In this document: positions 25,816 to 35,743 of the stretch, in pieces | Layout of the letters: each line of letters starts with the position of its first letter | Numbering within the stretch: position 1 is the stretch's first letter | Source of the DNA: Emcibacteraceae bacterium | GTDB lineage: Bacteria; Pseudomonadota; Alphaproteobacteria; Sphingomonadales; Emcibacteraceae | Length of the DNA stretch: 42,725 bases | Assembly: GCA_028281625.1 (NCBI GenBank) | Contig: JANQJN010000144.1 | Coordinates: 1-42,725 of the forward strand | Direction of reading: 5' to 3' | Position numbers and translations under genes: made by a program | Notes under the pieces: model-generated | The model's database searches: none | What the model saw: only the letters and a program-made list of their open reading frames with translations | What the model was told of the DNA's origin: nothing

Positions 25816-28281
25816 TTATTCGCTTTTTAGGGAGTATATGGGATTAATGCGCGCGGCGGCCCATGCGCGGGTGGACGTTGTGCCGTATGCAAGCACAAAG
25901 GCAGCGAGCCCCGCCAGCAAGTATGGCATGATGCTCATATCAATGCGGGAACTAAAGCTTTCCAGCCAGTCACTCATCATCAACCAGGCTACCGGCCAGG
26001 CGATGACGTTCGCGATCAGAACCAGTTTGGATAGCTCCCAGGAGAGCATAGTGACGATATCCAGTACAGATGCACCCAGTACTTTACGGATACCGATCTC
26101 TTTCGTCCGGCGGTCGGCGATAAAGGACGCAAGACCATAAAGTCCGATACAGGCGATCATGGCGGCAATGCCAGCAAAGCCTATAAACATTCTGAATACA
26201 CGCCCTTCAACGGCGTAAAATCCTGCATAATCTTCATCAAGATAAGTGCGGCGGATAGGATAGCCTGATACATGCTGGCTCCAGACCATATCCACCAGGG
26301 CGGTTGCGGCTTCAAGCTGACCTTCCGCGGCCTTGATGGCCATCACGTTTGAACCTTCGGTCAGCATAAAGGAAAGGGCGGCTGGTTCGGAACGAACAGA
26401 ACTGAAGTGGATATCCTCGACAATTCCAACAATATTGAAATTCATTCGGTAGTCGTTTCCGCCAAAGGAAAAGGCGCTATATACTTGCTCACCAACGGCT
26501 TCCTGCGGATCGGTCCAGCCAGCTTGCCTCATGGCAGTTTCATTTAGGATTAGCCCGCCGGACACTTCTGTCCTTTCTGGTGAAATATTAGGAAGCAGAT
26601 CCGCCGAGAAATCATCACTAAGAGGACGGCCTGCTGCCATGGTCATACCAAGGGTGTCAAAATATCCGTCACTTACGGCGACACGGCGGGTAATAATTTG
26701 GAAATCGTCGCTCTCGCCTTCTTTTTGGTAAGAAGAGCCATCAGACAGATCCATTGTGGGGATCATGGAACCACCGGTCACATTTTCAATCAGCGGGCTT
26801 CGTTTTAGCTGATCGCGCATGGTGATAAAGGCGTTTCGCGCTTCGTTGTTATTCAGACGAACGGTTATGACATTATCGGGTTCGTACCCCAGCGGCTGAT
26901 TGAGGGCAAAATTGATCTGACTGTTCACGATCCCGGTGGCGGACATGAGGCCGATGGCGATTGAAAACTGAAGTATCACCAGTCCAGCACGGAGTTTCGC
27001 GGACCCCAATCCTTCATACGCCCGACCGCGGATTGCGCGGGCAGGCAGTATGCCGGATACGAATAGAGCCGGGTAAAGGCCGGACAAAATTCCAACCATT
27101 GCGGTAACTAGGACCAAGCCAGCCATAAAAGACGGTTGATAAACAGCATCAGCGTTAAGTGGTACACCAAGCATGGTGCCAAAGAACGGTACAAACATTT
27201 CAACGATCACCAATGCACCGATGAGGGCGATCAGGGCCATTACAGTGGATTCCACGATAAATTGACTCGCCACGTTAAAGCGGCTGGCACCAAGGACTTT
27301 ACGGACACCCACTTCTTTGACCCTGTTGCTGCTTTGAGCGATCTGCATATTGATAAAATTGAATGTGGCAATGGTCAGAGTTAGAATTGCAACAAACCCA
27401 AAAATGGTTACATCTGAGCGCTGACGCATGGGCTTGGAAAGTCCGGTGACTGTGTCACGCACACGCATTTCATTTTGAAGTTCAGTATTAAAATGAATAT
27501 CAGTGAGCGGCTGCAAGTATATGCCAGCATTTTCACCGAATTCCCTGTTGATATTGTTAATCAGATAATCGAGAACAGTTTGCGCGAAAGCCACATTGTC
27601 CAGGTTAGGGGCAAGTTTCACGAAATGATAAAGCTGATCGGAGAAATTACGTTCCCAGAATTGCGGATTGCCCCAAATTACGGGCAGCATTTCCATATGG
27701 ATGAAAATATTTGAAATTTGATGGCTGTTACTTTTGTTATCCTCAACGATAGATGTGATGGTAAAATCGTGTTCACCGTCGAGGGTAAAGCTTTTTCCGA
27801 CAGCGTCTTGTCCTGGGAACAGCAATTCCGCTGCAGCGCGGGTTACAACTGCGTCGTTGAGGTTCGGTAGTGCAATTTCGGTGCTGCCGCTTTCAAAATT
27901 AATACCGAAAAAATCAAAATAGTTAGGATCCACAAAGCTGATCACCTGATACTGTCGGTTATCGCCAATGTTCAGAAGCCGCTCCGATGTCGTGATGCGG
28001 GTCAGTTCCTCAATATCGTTAGGGTGGGCTTCAGCGATCACTTTTGAAAGTGGATTAAAAAATGTTGCAAAGCGGGCGCCGGAGCTGGTGCTTTCCCAGT
28101 TAAAGCGATAAACCCGCTCGCTGTCGGGTACGGCGGCATCAAAACTTGTTTCGTGGCTTACAAACAGGATGATCAGCATTGATATTGCCAAACCAACCGC
28201 AAGTCCACCAATATTTATTGCACTATAGAGGCGGTGTTTAAAAATACTGCGGAAAGACATAGTGAAGTGATTTAGCAACAT
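25816..28281 (-). CDS. ABC permease P5 (outlier of group A), double MacB_PCD/FtsX
   Basis: 821 aa, the most divergent of the ten. It begins MLLNHFTMSFRSIFKHRLYS, has the usual TM/PCD/TM halves, with coupling motifs RVKEVGVRKVLGA and RTKEIGIRKVLGA. The helix after the second motif reads MLSWELSKL instead of LxxWQFSKP, and the C-terminus is NPIYSLKSE rather than the NPxxALRYE of group A or ALHYE of group B. NFINMQIAQSS replaces NFMNLSTARAS. It sits exactly at the boundary of blocks A and B. The reading frame is intact, so it is likely functional but possibly with a different assembly partner or substrate (inference). SD AGGAA overlaps the P4 stop. Confidence 0.92.
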   Translation of the reverse strand: MLLNHFTMSFRSIFKHRLYSAINIGGLAVGLAISMLIILFVSHETSFDAAVPDSERVYRFNWESTSSGARFATFFNPLSKVIAEAHPNDIEELTRITTSERLLNIGDNRQYQVISFVDPNYFDFFGINFESGSTEIALPNLNDAVVTRAAAELLFPGQDAVGKSFTLDGEHDFTITSIVEDNKSNSHQISNIFIHMEMLPVIWGNPQFWERNFSDQLYHFVKLAPNLDNVAFAQTVLDYLINNINREFGENAGIYLQPLTDIHFNTELQNEMRVRDTVTGLSKPMRQRSDVTIFGFVAILTLTIATFNFINMQIAQSSNRVKEVGVRKVLGASRFNVASQFIVESTVMALIALIGALVIVEMFVPFFGTMLGVPLNADAVYQPSFMAGLVLVTAMVGILSGLYPALFVSGILPARAIRGRAYEGLGSAKLRAGLVILQFSIAIGLMSATGIVNSQINFALNQPLGYEPDNVITVRLNNNEARNAFITMRDQLKRSPLIENVTGGSMIPTMDLSDGSSYQKEGESDDFQIITRRVAVSDGYFDTLGMTMAAGRPLSDDFSADLLPNISPERTEVSGGLILNETAMRQAGWTDPQEAVGEQVYSAFSFGGNDYRMNFNIVGIVEDIHFSSVRSEPAALSFMLTEGSNVMAIKAAEGQLEAATALVDMVWSQHVSGYPIRRTYLDEDYAGFYAVEGRVFRMFIGFAGIAAMIACIGLYGLASFIADRRTKEIGIRKVLGASVLDIVTMLSWELSKLVLIANVIAWPVAWLMMSDWLESFSSRIDMSIMPYLLAGLAAFVLAYGTTSTRAWAAARINPIYSLKSE

Positions 28282-28290
28282 AATTTTTTC

Positions 28291-30777
28291 CTATTCATAT
28301 CTAAGAGCTTTAATGGGATTGGTTCGGGCAACACGGATCGAGTTTCCAGCGACTGTGCCCCATGCGATCATCAGCGCAGCAAGTCCGGCGATCAGACAGA
28401 AGCTTATGATCAGGATATTGTCGATCCGATAGGCAAAACTCTCCAGCCATCTTGACATGGCATAGAAAGACAGAGGCCAGGCGATAAGATTTGCGACGAT
28501 TACCGGTTTTGAAAACTGCCAAAGTAGAAGTTTGACAATATCAATAATCTTTGCGCCCATAACTTTGCGGATGCCGATTTCTTTGGTACGCCGTTCCGCA
28601 GTAAAACTTGCGAGGCCGTACAGGCCAAGACAGGCAATAAGGATAGCAAGTCCTGAAAAGGCAGCAAACATGGTGGCCTGGCCTTGTTCTTCGGTATATT
28701 GACCATCGATGGCGTCAGTTAAATGTCTGTAATTAAAGGAAAGTTCAGGGAATTCCTTCTGCCATATATCGTTTAGCTTATCTACTATCTCTTGTGGTTC
28801 ACCAGTATAGCGAACGGTGATTGATCGTGCAAAATTGGATTGGAGTGGGTAAATTTCTGCTCTTGCATTGCTACGCAAGCTTTCGAAATGAATATCTTTT
28901 GTGACGCCAATAACCTCGTATTCTGCTTCTCCACGTGCCTCTACATTGCCAACTCCCATATATACCGTCTTACCGATGGCAGCTTCAGCATCGCCCAAGC
29001 CCAGTTGACGAACAGCGGTCTGGTTTAGAATGAGTGATGCTCTATGTCCGTTGCCAGCAAGGATTACGTCCGTGTCAGCGCGTTCATCATTACGTCCAAC
29101 TTGGTAGTCACGGCCAGCAATTAGTTCAATATCAAATGTTTTAAGAAAATCTTCCCCGATCCGTCGATTGCTTACGATGATTGTTTCTTCCTGAGATAAC
29201 TCGGGAGTACGAACGCTTGTATTATTCTCAAATGTTTGTCCAGGGACGAAGCTAGCCCATGTCACATCTGTTGTTTCGGGAATTCTCTTGATCTCCGATA
29301 CCAGTAACGAAAATTTTTCCTGTACTACGTCGCGAGTTATACCTGTGATGGTTACAAGGTTATCTTTGCTGAAGCCTAGATCCATGTTTTTTGCATATTG
29401 CATCTGTCCAAAAACAACAGCTGTTGATACAAAAAGGCCGATTGACACAGAAAATTGAATGATTACCAAAGCAGATCTTAATTTTACCGACGCACCAGAT
29501 TCTATCGACTGGTTCGCTTTCAATATTTCAGCGGGTCGAAAACCTGAAAGAATAAATGCTGGGTATAATCCGCCAAGCAGTCCTACTATTACGGCCAGGA
29601 TGAAGATCTGCATTAAATCAGTCCCGCCGTAATTGACAATATATTCTTCGCCGAGAATTCCATTATAGAGAGGCAATGATATTTCTACGATGGCAAGGGC
29701 GATCAACAAACCGATCAATGTGAGTAAAACGGATTCACCTAAAAACTGCAGAACCAAGGTTTTTTTTGAAGCGCCAACGACTTTTCGCATGCTTACTTCT
29801 CTTGCTCGTTGACTGGCCCTGGCGGTCGATAGATTCATAAAATTTATGCTGGCAATAATCAAAATCAGGGTTGCAATGGCAGAAAAGGTCATAACTGTGT
29901 TGATGTTACCGCGGGGGCGGTAGTCACCTACACCGGATGATTTAAGGTGAAGATCTTTAATGTTAACGACTTCTAGTCCAACCCTGCTCGATACGGCCTC
30001 GTTAGGATCGCCAATCGGAAATTTTGGAAAATTTCGATCAATAAAAGCTGATAGCTGATTTGATATCTCGCTAATATTCCCTCGTTCGCGCAGTGCAAAA
30101 AACATGTGAGCATCTAGCGAGAACCAGTCTTCGAAAATCCATGCACTTTCTGACCAGTCTTCTTCCACAATAAGGGCCATCGACTTTATATGAATCTGAC
30201 TTTTTTCCGGCCAATCGCCGATCACCGCCTCCACAATATAGTCGCGCTTGAAAATGTCAAAATCCAGGGTCACGATCTGACCTAAAGGATTTTCACCTGC
30301 GAAATATTTGTTGGCGAGTGTTTCGTTGAGGGCAATCGTATTATTACCGCTTACAGCTTTTTCAATATCACCACTAATAAGGTTGAAATCAAATATGTTA
30401 ACGGCGTCAGGGTCGACCAGAGTGATTTCTTCTACAGTTAATGTATCGCCATCAACCAACATAGGACGGGTTCTGAGTACTCGTGTTGCCAATTCAATCT
30501 GTGGAAAATCCTTCTTGAGTGCTTCCATTACCGGACCCGGCGTTGATACAAAATGCATGGGATCCCTTCCCGGTGGGCTAAAGGATGTATGAGTTCTGAA
30601 GATCCGATCACCTTTTGACCAGTTGTTGTCATACGAAAGCTCGTCCCGGACAAAGAGGGCAATAAGCATGACGGCCGCAAGGCCTACAGCCAATCCCAAT
30701 ACATTGATTGCGCTAAAAAGTTTATGTCGCAGGATGTGGCGCCATGAGGTTACTATGTAGTTGGTGACAATCATCAT
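28291..30777 (-). CDS. ABC permease P4 (group A), double MacB_PCD/FtsX
   Basis: 828 aa, the longest of the set. Starts with two consecutive ATG codons overlapping the P3 stop (ATGA overlap of 4 nt), so translation is coupled; the second ATG is an equally possible start. Coupling motifs RAREVSMRKVVGA and RTKEIGIRKVMGA followed by LLLWQFSKP; ends NPIKALRYE. The group-A segment SGFRPAEILKANQS occupies the loop between the two halves. The second periplasmic domain has IAGRDYQVGRNDERAD and YMGVGNVEARGEAEYEVIGV, different from P1 and P2 in detail, consistent with specialised ligand contact. Confidence 0.93.
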   Translation of the reverse strand: MMIVTNYIVTSWRHILRHKLFSAINVLGLAVGLAAVMLIALFVRDELSYDNNWSKGDRIFRTHTSFSPPGRDPMHFVSTPGPVMEALKKDFPQIELATRVLRTRPMLVDGDTLTVEEITLVDPDAVNIFDFNLISGDIEKAVSGNNTIALNETLANKYFAGENPLGQIVTLDFDIFKRDYIVEAVIGDWPEKSQIHIKSMALIVEEDWSESAWIFEDWFSLDAHMFFALRERGNISEISNQLSAFIDRNFPKFPIGDPNEAVSSRVGLEVVNIKDLHLKSSGVGDYRPRGNINTVMTFSAIATLILIIASINFMNLSTARASQRAREVSMRKVVGASKKTLVLQFLGESVLLTLIGLLIALAIVEISLPLYNGILGEEYIVNYGGTDLMQIFILAVIVGLLGGLYPAFILSGFRPAEILKANQSIESGASVKLRSALVIIQFSVSIGLFVSTAVVFGQMQYAKNMDLGFSKDNLVTITGITRDVVQEKFSLLVSEIKRIPETTDVTWASFVPGQTFENNTSVRTPELSQEETIIVSNRRIGEDFLKTFDIELIAGRDYQVGRNDERADTDVILAGNGHRASLILNQTAVRQLGLGDAEAAIGKTVYMGVGNVEARGEAEYEVIGVTKDIHFESLRSNARAEIYPLQSNFARSITVRYTGEPQEIVDKLNDIWQKEFPELSFNYRHLTDAIDGQYTEEQGQATMFAAFSGLAILIACLGLYGLASFTAERRTKEIGIRKVMGAKIIDIVKLLLWQFSKPVIVANLIAWPLSFYAMSRWLESFAYRIDNILIISFCLIAGLAALMIAWGTVAGNSIRVARTNPIKALRYE

Positions 30778-33230
30778 TCGTACCTTAACGCTTTAATGGG
30801 ATTGGCTTTGGCGACACGCATACTGTTTCCGACAACTGTCGCCCAGGCAATGAGCAGTGCAAGGAAACCAGCAGCTACGCAGAAGCCAATGATGACGAAA
30901 TTATCAATCCGGTAGGTAAATCCTTCGAGCCAGCTTGACATAAAGTAAAAAGAAACAGGCCAGGCAATAAGGTTTGCAATCATCACTGGTTTTGAAAACT
31001 GCCAAACCAACAGGCGGACCACTTCAAAGACGCTAGCGCCCATCACTTTGCGGATGCCAATTTCCTTGATGCGGCGCTCTGCGGTGAAGCTCGCAAGCCC
31101 GTATAGTCCAAGACTTGAAATCACAATAGCGAGCCCTGCGAACAGCAGGAACAGCTGACCTTGATCCTGATCTGCTTTATATTGTTCAGCAATGCGGTCA
31201 TCCAGGAATGACTGAGTGAAGGGTACTTGTGGGAACATGTCTTTCCAGATGGCATTCACATCGCTTATTAATGCGGCCATGTTCTCAGTGGTGATCTTGA
31301 AAGTGAGGCGATAGTAAAATTCTTGATCAATGTAATAAAGCGTAGGGTTTGTCTCATCCCGGGTGGACCCAAGATGAATATCCGGAATGACACCGACAAT
31401 GGTAAAGGCAGTTTCATCAATCAGTCTTTTACCGATGGCATCTTCGGCGTTAGTAAATCCAAATTGGCCAATAGCGGATTCGTTGATCAGCACATTTGCC
31501 TCGTCACGCTGGTTCTGGCCATAAAGGGTGGTGATGTCATCCCCGCGGGTTTCGTCCAAATTCCTGCCGGCGATCATATTGATGCCGTAGGTTTTCAGAT
31601 AATCTTCATCAATACTTTGAATGCGGGAAAGAATAGGATCTACAGCCACGCCGCCAACATTGCCAAAACCGATGATCGCAACCATTCGATCAGCGGGAAC
31701 AGAAGAGGTTAGCGTCGCGTCGGTAATATCTGGGTGATCAAGCAGGCGCTGTTTTAAGATATTGGCTTGTCCCATCACAAGTGGATCACGGATCCGATCA
31801 AGGACAAGAAGATTCTCTTTATTATAGCCTGCATCGCGATTGATGCTGTAAGCAAGCTGCGAATAAACAACGAGCGCGGACACAATAAGCGAAATACAGA
31901 TGGTAAACTGAACCACCACCAGCACTGTTCTAAAACGAATTGATCCAATGGGCTCTGATCTTCCGGAAGAAAGCACGCGACTTGGCCTAAAGGATGACAT
32001 GACAAATGCCGGGTGCGATCCTGCGCCAACGGCAACTAGCAGTGTTAGCGCAATAAGTATCCCCAATGTCACTGGCGAATGCAGCGCATCAATGCCCATC
32101 ACTTTGTCAACCATGATGTTGTAATAGGGAAGGGAAACTTCCACCAGTACCAGTGCCAGGAGGAATGCCATAAAAGCCATAAAAGCCGCTTCGCTAAGGA
32201 ATTGCACCACAATATCCTTCTTGGCGGCACCAAGAACTTTACGCAGGGCCACTTCCTTTGATCGCAGGCTAGCGCGTGCGGTTGAAAGGTTCATAAAGTT
32301 AAAGCAGGCAATGACAAGGATCATAAAGGCGATGAGAGCGAAAGACACAATGGTGGTCATGCTGCCTTTTGGTTTAATCCGTGCAGATTCTGATCCTTTA
32401 AGGTGGATGTCCTCTAGTGGCATCAGATGCAGTTCCCATCGCTCGCTGGGGACGATGGTATCATTGGGTCGCGGACCACGACGATCAAGGAATGCGGGAA
32501 ATTTGGCTTCGGCTGTGGCTTCTGTGCCTTGCGCATTCATATTCACGTAAATGTATGTACCAATGTTAAACCAATCGTCTAAAAGGGACAGTGGGCCATT
32601 TTCATCGGCGGGCTGTGGGAATTCTGCGTAGCTTAACGGTATGATAATATCCAAGTCCATATGGGTCGTTGTCGGCAGGTCCCGAAGCACCGCGCTTACA
32701 CGGTAATCACGCCCATTACTTAGCGTAAGGCTGTTACCCACCACATTGGTTGAACCAAAATATTTGATCGCCATTTCTTCGGACAGGATCACAGCTGTGG
32801 GATCGGAGAGCGCTTGATCCTTGCTACCATGCAAGAACGGGTAGTCGAAAATTTCAAAAAAATTCGTTTCGGCAAAGGCTACTGTTTCCGCAATGTAATC
32901 CTGCCCGTTTCTGATGTTGCGGTCGGCATAGTAAAGCCTGGCAACCTGATCAAATTCAGGGAAATCCTGCTCTAGGAAGGGTTTTAATGGCCCCATGGTT
33001 GCCGCAAGGTGGAATGTTCTAGCGGTTGGCGGGTGGCTTATAAGCTCAACGCGGTAAATGTTGTCGCTATTGGGAATCCACGCATCGTAGTTAAGCTCAT
33101 CTTTGATGAAAAGCATAATCAGGATACAGGTTGCAAACCCAACAGCCAGACCAATGATGTTAATGGCGCTGAAAAGCTTGTGCTTGATAATATTGCGACT
33201 GGCGCTGACGAAGTAATTGGCAAGTTTCAT
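30774..33230 (-). CDS. ABC permease P3 (group A), double MacB_PCD/FtsX
   Basis: 818 aa. Coupling motifs RSKEVALRKVLGA and RRIKEIGIRKVMGA (Ile instead of Thr at the third place), then LLVWQFSKPVMIANLIAWP; ends NPIKALRYE. The inter-half loop reads SSFRPSRVLSSGRSE, unlike the FRPAExLKANQS of P1, P2 and P4, so it is a distinct branch within group A. Its periplasmic domains share little beyond the framework with its neighbours (for example IIPLSYAEFPQPADENGP). RBS GAGGT before ATG; the stop TGA overlaps the P4 start. Confidence 0.93.
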   Translation of the reverse strand: MKLANYFVSASRNIIKHKLFSAINIIGLAVGFATCILIMLFIKDELNYDAWIPNSDNIYRVELISHPPTARTFHLAATMGPLKPFLEQDFPEFDQVARLYYADRNIRNGQDYIAETVAFAETNFFEIFDYPFLHGSKDQALSDPTAVILSEEMAIKYFGSTNVVGNSLTLSNGRDYRVSAVLRDLPTTTHMDLDIIIPLSYAEFPQPADENGPLSLLDDWFNIGTYIYVNMNAQGTEATAEAKFPAFLDRRGPRPNDTIVPSERWELHLMPLEDIHLKGSESARIKPKGSMTTIVSFALIAFMILVIACFNFMNLSTARASLRSKEVALRKVLGAAKKDIVVQFLSEAAFMAFMAFLLALVLVEVSLPYYNIMVDKVMGIDALHSPVTLGILIALTLLVAVGAGSHPAFVMSSFRPSRVLSSGRSEPIGSIRFRTVLVVVQFTICISLIVSALVVYSQLAYSINRDAGYNKENLLVLDRIRDPLVMGQANILKQRLLDHPDITDATLTSSVPADRMVAIIGFGNVGGVAVDPILSRIQSIDEDYLKTYGINMIAGRNLDETRGDDITTLYGQNQRDEANVLINESAIGQFGFTNAEDAIGKRLIDETAFTIVGVIPDIHLGSTRDETNPTLYYIDQEFYYRLTFKITTENMAALISDVNAIWKDMFPQVPFTQSFLDDRIAEQYKADQDQGQLFLLFAGLAIVISSLGLYGLASFTAERRIKEIGIRKVMGASVFEVVRLLVWQFSKPVMIANLIAWPVSFYFMSSWLEGFTYRIDNFVIIGFCVAAGFLALLIAWATVVGNSMRVAKANPIKALRYE

Positions 33231-33242
33231 TATTGGTACCTC

Positions 33243-35717
33243 TTATTCATATCTTAGCGCTTTGATTGGATTGGCTTTGGCGACACGCATACTGTTACCC
33301 GCGACCGTGGCCCAGGCGATGAGCAGCGCAGCTATGCCGGCAATGGCGCAGAAACTAAATATGAGGACATCCTCAATTCGGTAAACAAAGCTTTCGAGCC
33401 AGATCGACATGGCGTAAAAGGAAACGGGCCATGCGATCAGATTGGCGATGATCACCGGTTTTGAAAATTGCCAGACCAGAAGTTTCACAATATCGTAAAC
33501 GGTTGCGCCCATCACTTTACGCACACCAATTTCTTTGGTGCGGCGTTCGGCGGTAAAGCTGGCAAGGCCATATAAACCCAAGCAGGCAATAAAAATTGCC
33601 AAACCGGAGAAGGCGGCGAACATGGTCATTTCACCTTGCTCAGTTGCATATTGCTCAGCCAATTGATCAATGGCGTGATCGTAGCCAAATGGAATGCTGG
33701 GTACTTCCTGTTCCCAGATTGCCTGTGCGGCACTTACCATTGCAGCCGGGTCACCAGTAAAACGGATGGTGATATATTGGGCAAACTCTGGCCTGAGCTC
33801 GAATATTTCCGGACGCATTTCTTTCTTGAGAGTATCCAGGTAGACATCCGGAATAACACCAATGATGGTGTGTTCTCTGATCACCTCTCCTTCGTCACCA
33901 CTAAGCGGTCGATAAAGCAGTTTGCCAACAGCTTCCTGAGGTGTGCCCAGCGCAAATCTGTTCAGTGCTGTTTCATTTATGATCAGGGCACTGGAATGAC
34001 CTTCACCAGCAACAATACTTTCATAGGTGGCCCGTTCATCATTCATGTTGATGTCGTAATATCGTCCGGCAAGTAGAGGAATTTGGTAGGTTTCGAAATA
34101 ATCATATCCGATGCCGCGATTGCCCATCAGCAGGCTTTCTGTTTCCGGCATTTCCGGCGTGCGCATTCCGGTGTTGTTTTCTGTTGGTCTGCCCGGTGCA
34201 TCGTTGGACCAGGTTACGCTAATGGCTTGCGGCAAGCGCTTGTATTCCTCAACCAGCAGCGATAGTTTTTCACTCGCCGCATCGCGGAAAAGATTATTGA
34301 TGACCAGAAGATTTTCCTTGTTAAACCCAAGATCTTTATTTTTTGCATAAAGCATCTGGCCGTAGACCACCGCAGTGGATACAAAGAGCGTGATACTGAC
34401 CGCAAATTGGAAAATAACCAATGCTGCTCTCAATTTAGCCGAAGCACCTGTTTCTGAGGATTGGTTGGCCTTCAGGACTTCCGCAGGTCGAAATCCGGAT
34501 AGAATGAGTGCTGGATATATGCCGCCCAGCACTCCAACCGATACAGCGAGACCAATAATGATCAAAACGTCAGTGGATGCATAATTAAAGGCTAGTTGTT
34601 TGCCAATTGTCTGATTGTATATAGGTAAAGCCATTTCTACGATGACGACAGAGACAAACAAAGCAACTAAGGTGATGATTATGGATTCACCGATAAATTG
34701 GACGACCAGATTTTTTCTTGATGCGCCCATTACTTTGCGCAGGCTGACTTCCTTGGCACGCTGACTGGCGCGGGCGGTGCTTAAATTCATAAAATTGATA
34801 CTGGCGATTACCAGTATCAAAATGGCAACCGCTGAAAAGGTAATTACGGTAGCCATGCTGCCCATTGGCTTATACTCGCCATTGGATGGTCCTAAAAGAT
34901 GCAGATCTTCGATGTTCTGTGAATTAAGAAGTATAAAACTGGAAACGCGGTCACCGTTATCCTGTTCCGGGAAATGACGATCGATAAAGGCAGGCATCTG
35001 GTCATTTATGTCAGTGATATCAGAGCCTGGGGTCAGGCTAAAATAAAGGTGAGCATTAACGGAAAACCACTGGTCGAACATCCAGCTCTGTACCTTCCAT
35101 TCTTCTTCAACAATTGAGACAATGGCGGAGGCGGCCAGCTGACTGTTTTCTGGCATATCTTCGATGATTGCCCTTACAACGAATTCGCGCTCGTAAACAT
35201 CAGCATTAATTGTGATAGATTGGCCAAGTGCACTGCCATCCGGAAAGTATTTGTCGGCTAATGTTTTGTTCAGCACGAGTGAACTTTGATCTTCAAGAGT
35301 ATTTTCCAGACTTCCTTCTAAGACATTAAAATCAAAAATCTGAAAAAAGCCGGGATCTACAAGACTGATCTGTTCTTCAAAATACTGATTATCCATTATG
35401 AAGGTTGCGCGTTTATTGGCTTCTCGTGACGCTTCGACCACCTGTGGGAAGTCCTGCTCAAGCGCGTGATAAATCTTGCCGGCAGCAACCGAAAACACCA
35501 TTGGTGGACGCCCTGTAGGGAGGAAAGTCTGATGCATGCGGTAAATATTATCCGCATTATCCCAAAATCTATCGTAAGAGACCTCATCACGTACAAAGAG
35601 TGCGATGAGCATACATGCGGCAAGCCCGATGGCAAGCCCAAGTATGTTGATGGCGCTGAATAACTTATGGTTATAAATGTTGCGCCAGGCGCTTACGGTA
35701 TAGTTTTTCAGGATCAC
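33243..35717 (-). CDS. ABC permease P2 (group A), double MacB_PCD/FtsX
   Basis: 824 aa, starting at GTG (35717) with GAGAGGAAAG upstream; no in-frame ATG fits this conserved N-terminus (ILKNYTVSAWRNI). Coupling motifs RAKEVSLRKVMGA and RTKEIGVRKVMGA with LLVWQFSKP; ends NPIKALRYE. Close to P1 in the membrane parts (INILGLAIGLA; ASINFMNLSTARAS; SGFRPAEVLKANQS), more different in the periplasmic domains. Upstream, between it and P1, lies a 12-nt vestige of a permease end. Confidence 0.93.
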   Translation of the reverse strand: MILKNYTVSAWRNIYNHKLFSAINILGLAIGLAACMLIALFVRDEVSYDRFWDNADNIYRMHQTFLPTGRPPMVFSVAAGKIYHALEQDFPQVVEASREANKRATFIMDNQYFEEQISLVDPGFFQIFDFNVLEGSLENTLEDQSSLVLNKTLADKYFPDGSALGQSITINADVYEREFVVRAIIEDMPENSQLAASAIVSIVEEEWKVQSWMFDQWFSVNAHLYFSLTPGSDITDINDQMPAFIDRHFPEQDNGDRVSSFILLNSQNIEDLHLLGPSNGEYKPMGSMATVITFSAVAILILVIASINFMNLSTARASQRAKEVSLRKVMGASRKNLVVQFIGESIIITLVALFVSVVIVEMALPIYNQTIGKQLAFNYASTDVLIIIGLAVSVGVLGGIYPALILSGFRPAEVLKANQSSETGASAKLRAALVIFQFAVSITLFVSTAVVYGQMLYAKNKDLGFNKENLLVINNLFRDAASEKLSLLVEEYKRLPQAISVTWSNDAPGRPTENNTGMRTPEMPETESLLMGNRGIGYDYFETYQIPLLAGRYYDINMNDERATYESIVAGEGHSSALIINETALNRFALGTPQEAVGKLLYRPLSGDEGEVIREHTIIGVIPDVYLDTLKKEMRPEIFELRPEFAQYITIRFTGDPAAMVSAAQAIWEQEVPSIPFGYDHAIDQLAEQYATEQGEMTMFAAFSGLAIFIACLGLYGLASFTAERRTKEIGVRKVMGATVYDIVKLLVWQFSKPVIIANLIAWPVSFYAMSIWLESFVYRIEDVLIFSFCAIAGIAALLIAWATVAGNSMRVAKANPIKALRYE

Positions 35718-35730
35718 TTTTCTTTCCTCT

Positions 35731-35742
35731 CTATTCGTATCG
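35731..35742 (-). pseudogene. Vestigial permease end: codons for RYE-stop between P1 and P2
   Basis: On the transcribed strand CGATACGAATAG reads Arg-Tyr-Glu-stop, the exact C-terminus of group-A permeases. It lies one base past the P1 stop, which itself closes AGATATGAATAA (also RYE-stop), and in a different frame. It looks like the scar of a deleted or recombined extra permease copy. At 12 nt a chance origin cannot be excluded. Confidence 0.45.
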
Positions 35743-35743
35743 C

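Noticed and set aside
18112-25830. Many open frames of 60-150 codons on the opposite strand or other frames of the permease genes
   Set aside because: They have no ribosome sites or domain features, and their recurrence at equivalent places follows from the conserved permease sequence; they are shadows.
16004-28281. Tandem array as an assembly artefact of one repeated gene
   Set aside because: The ten proteins differ clearly along their whole length and have different junctions, so they are true paralogues and not copies of one read.
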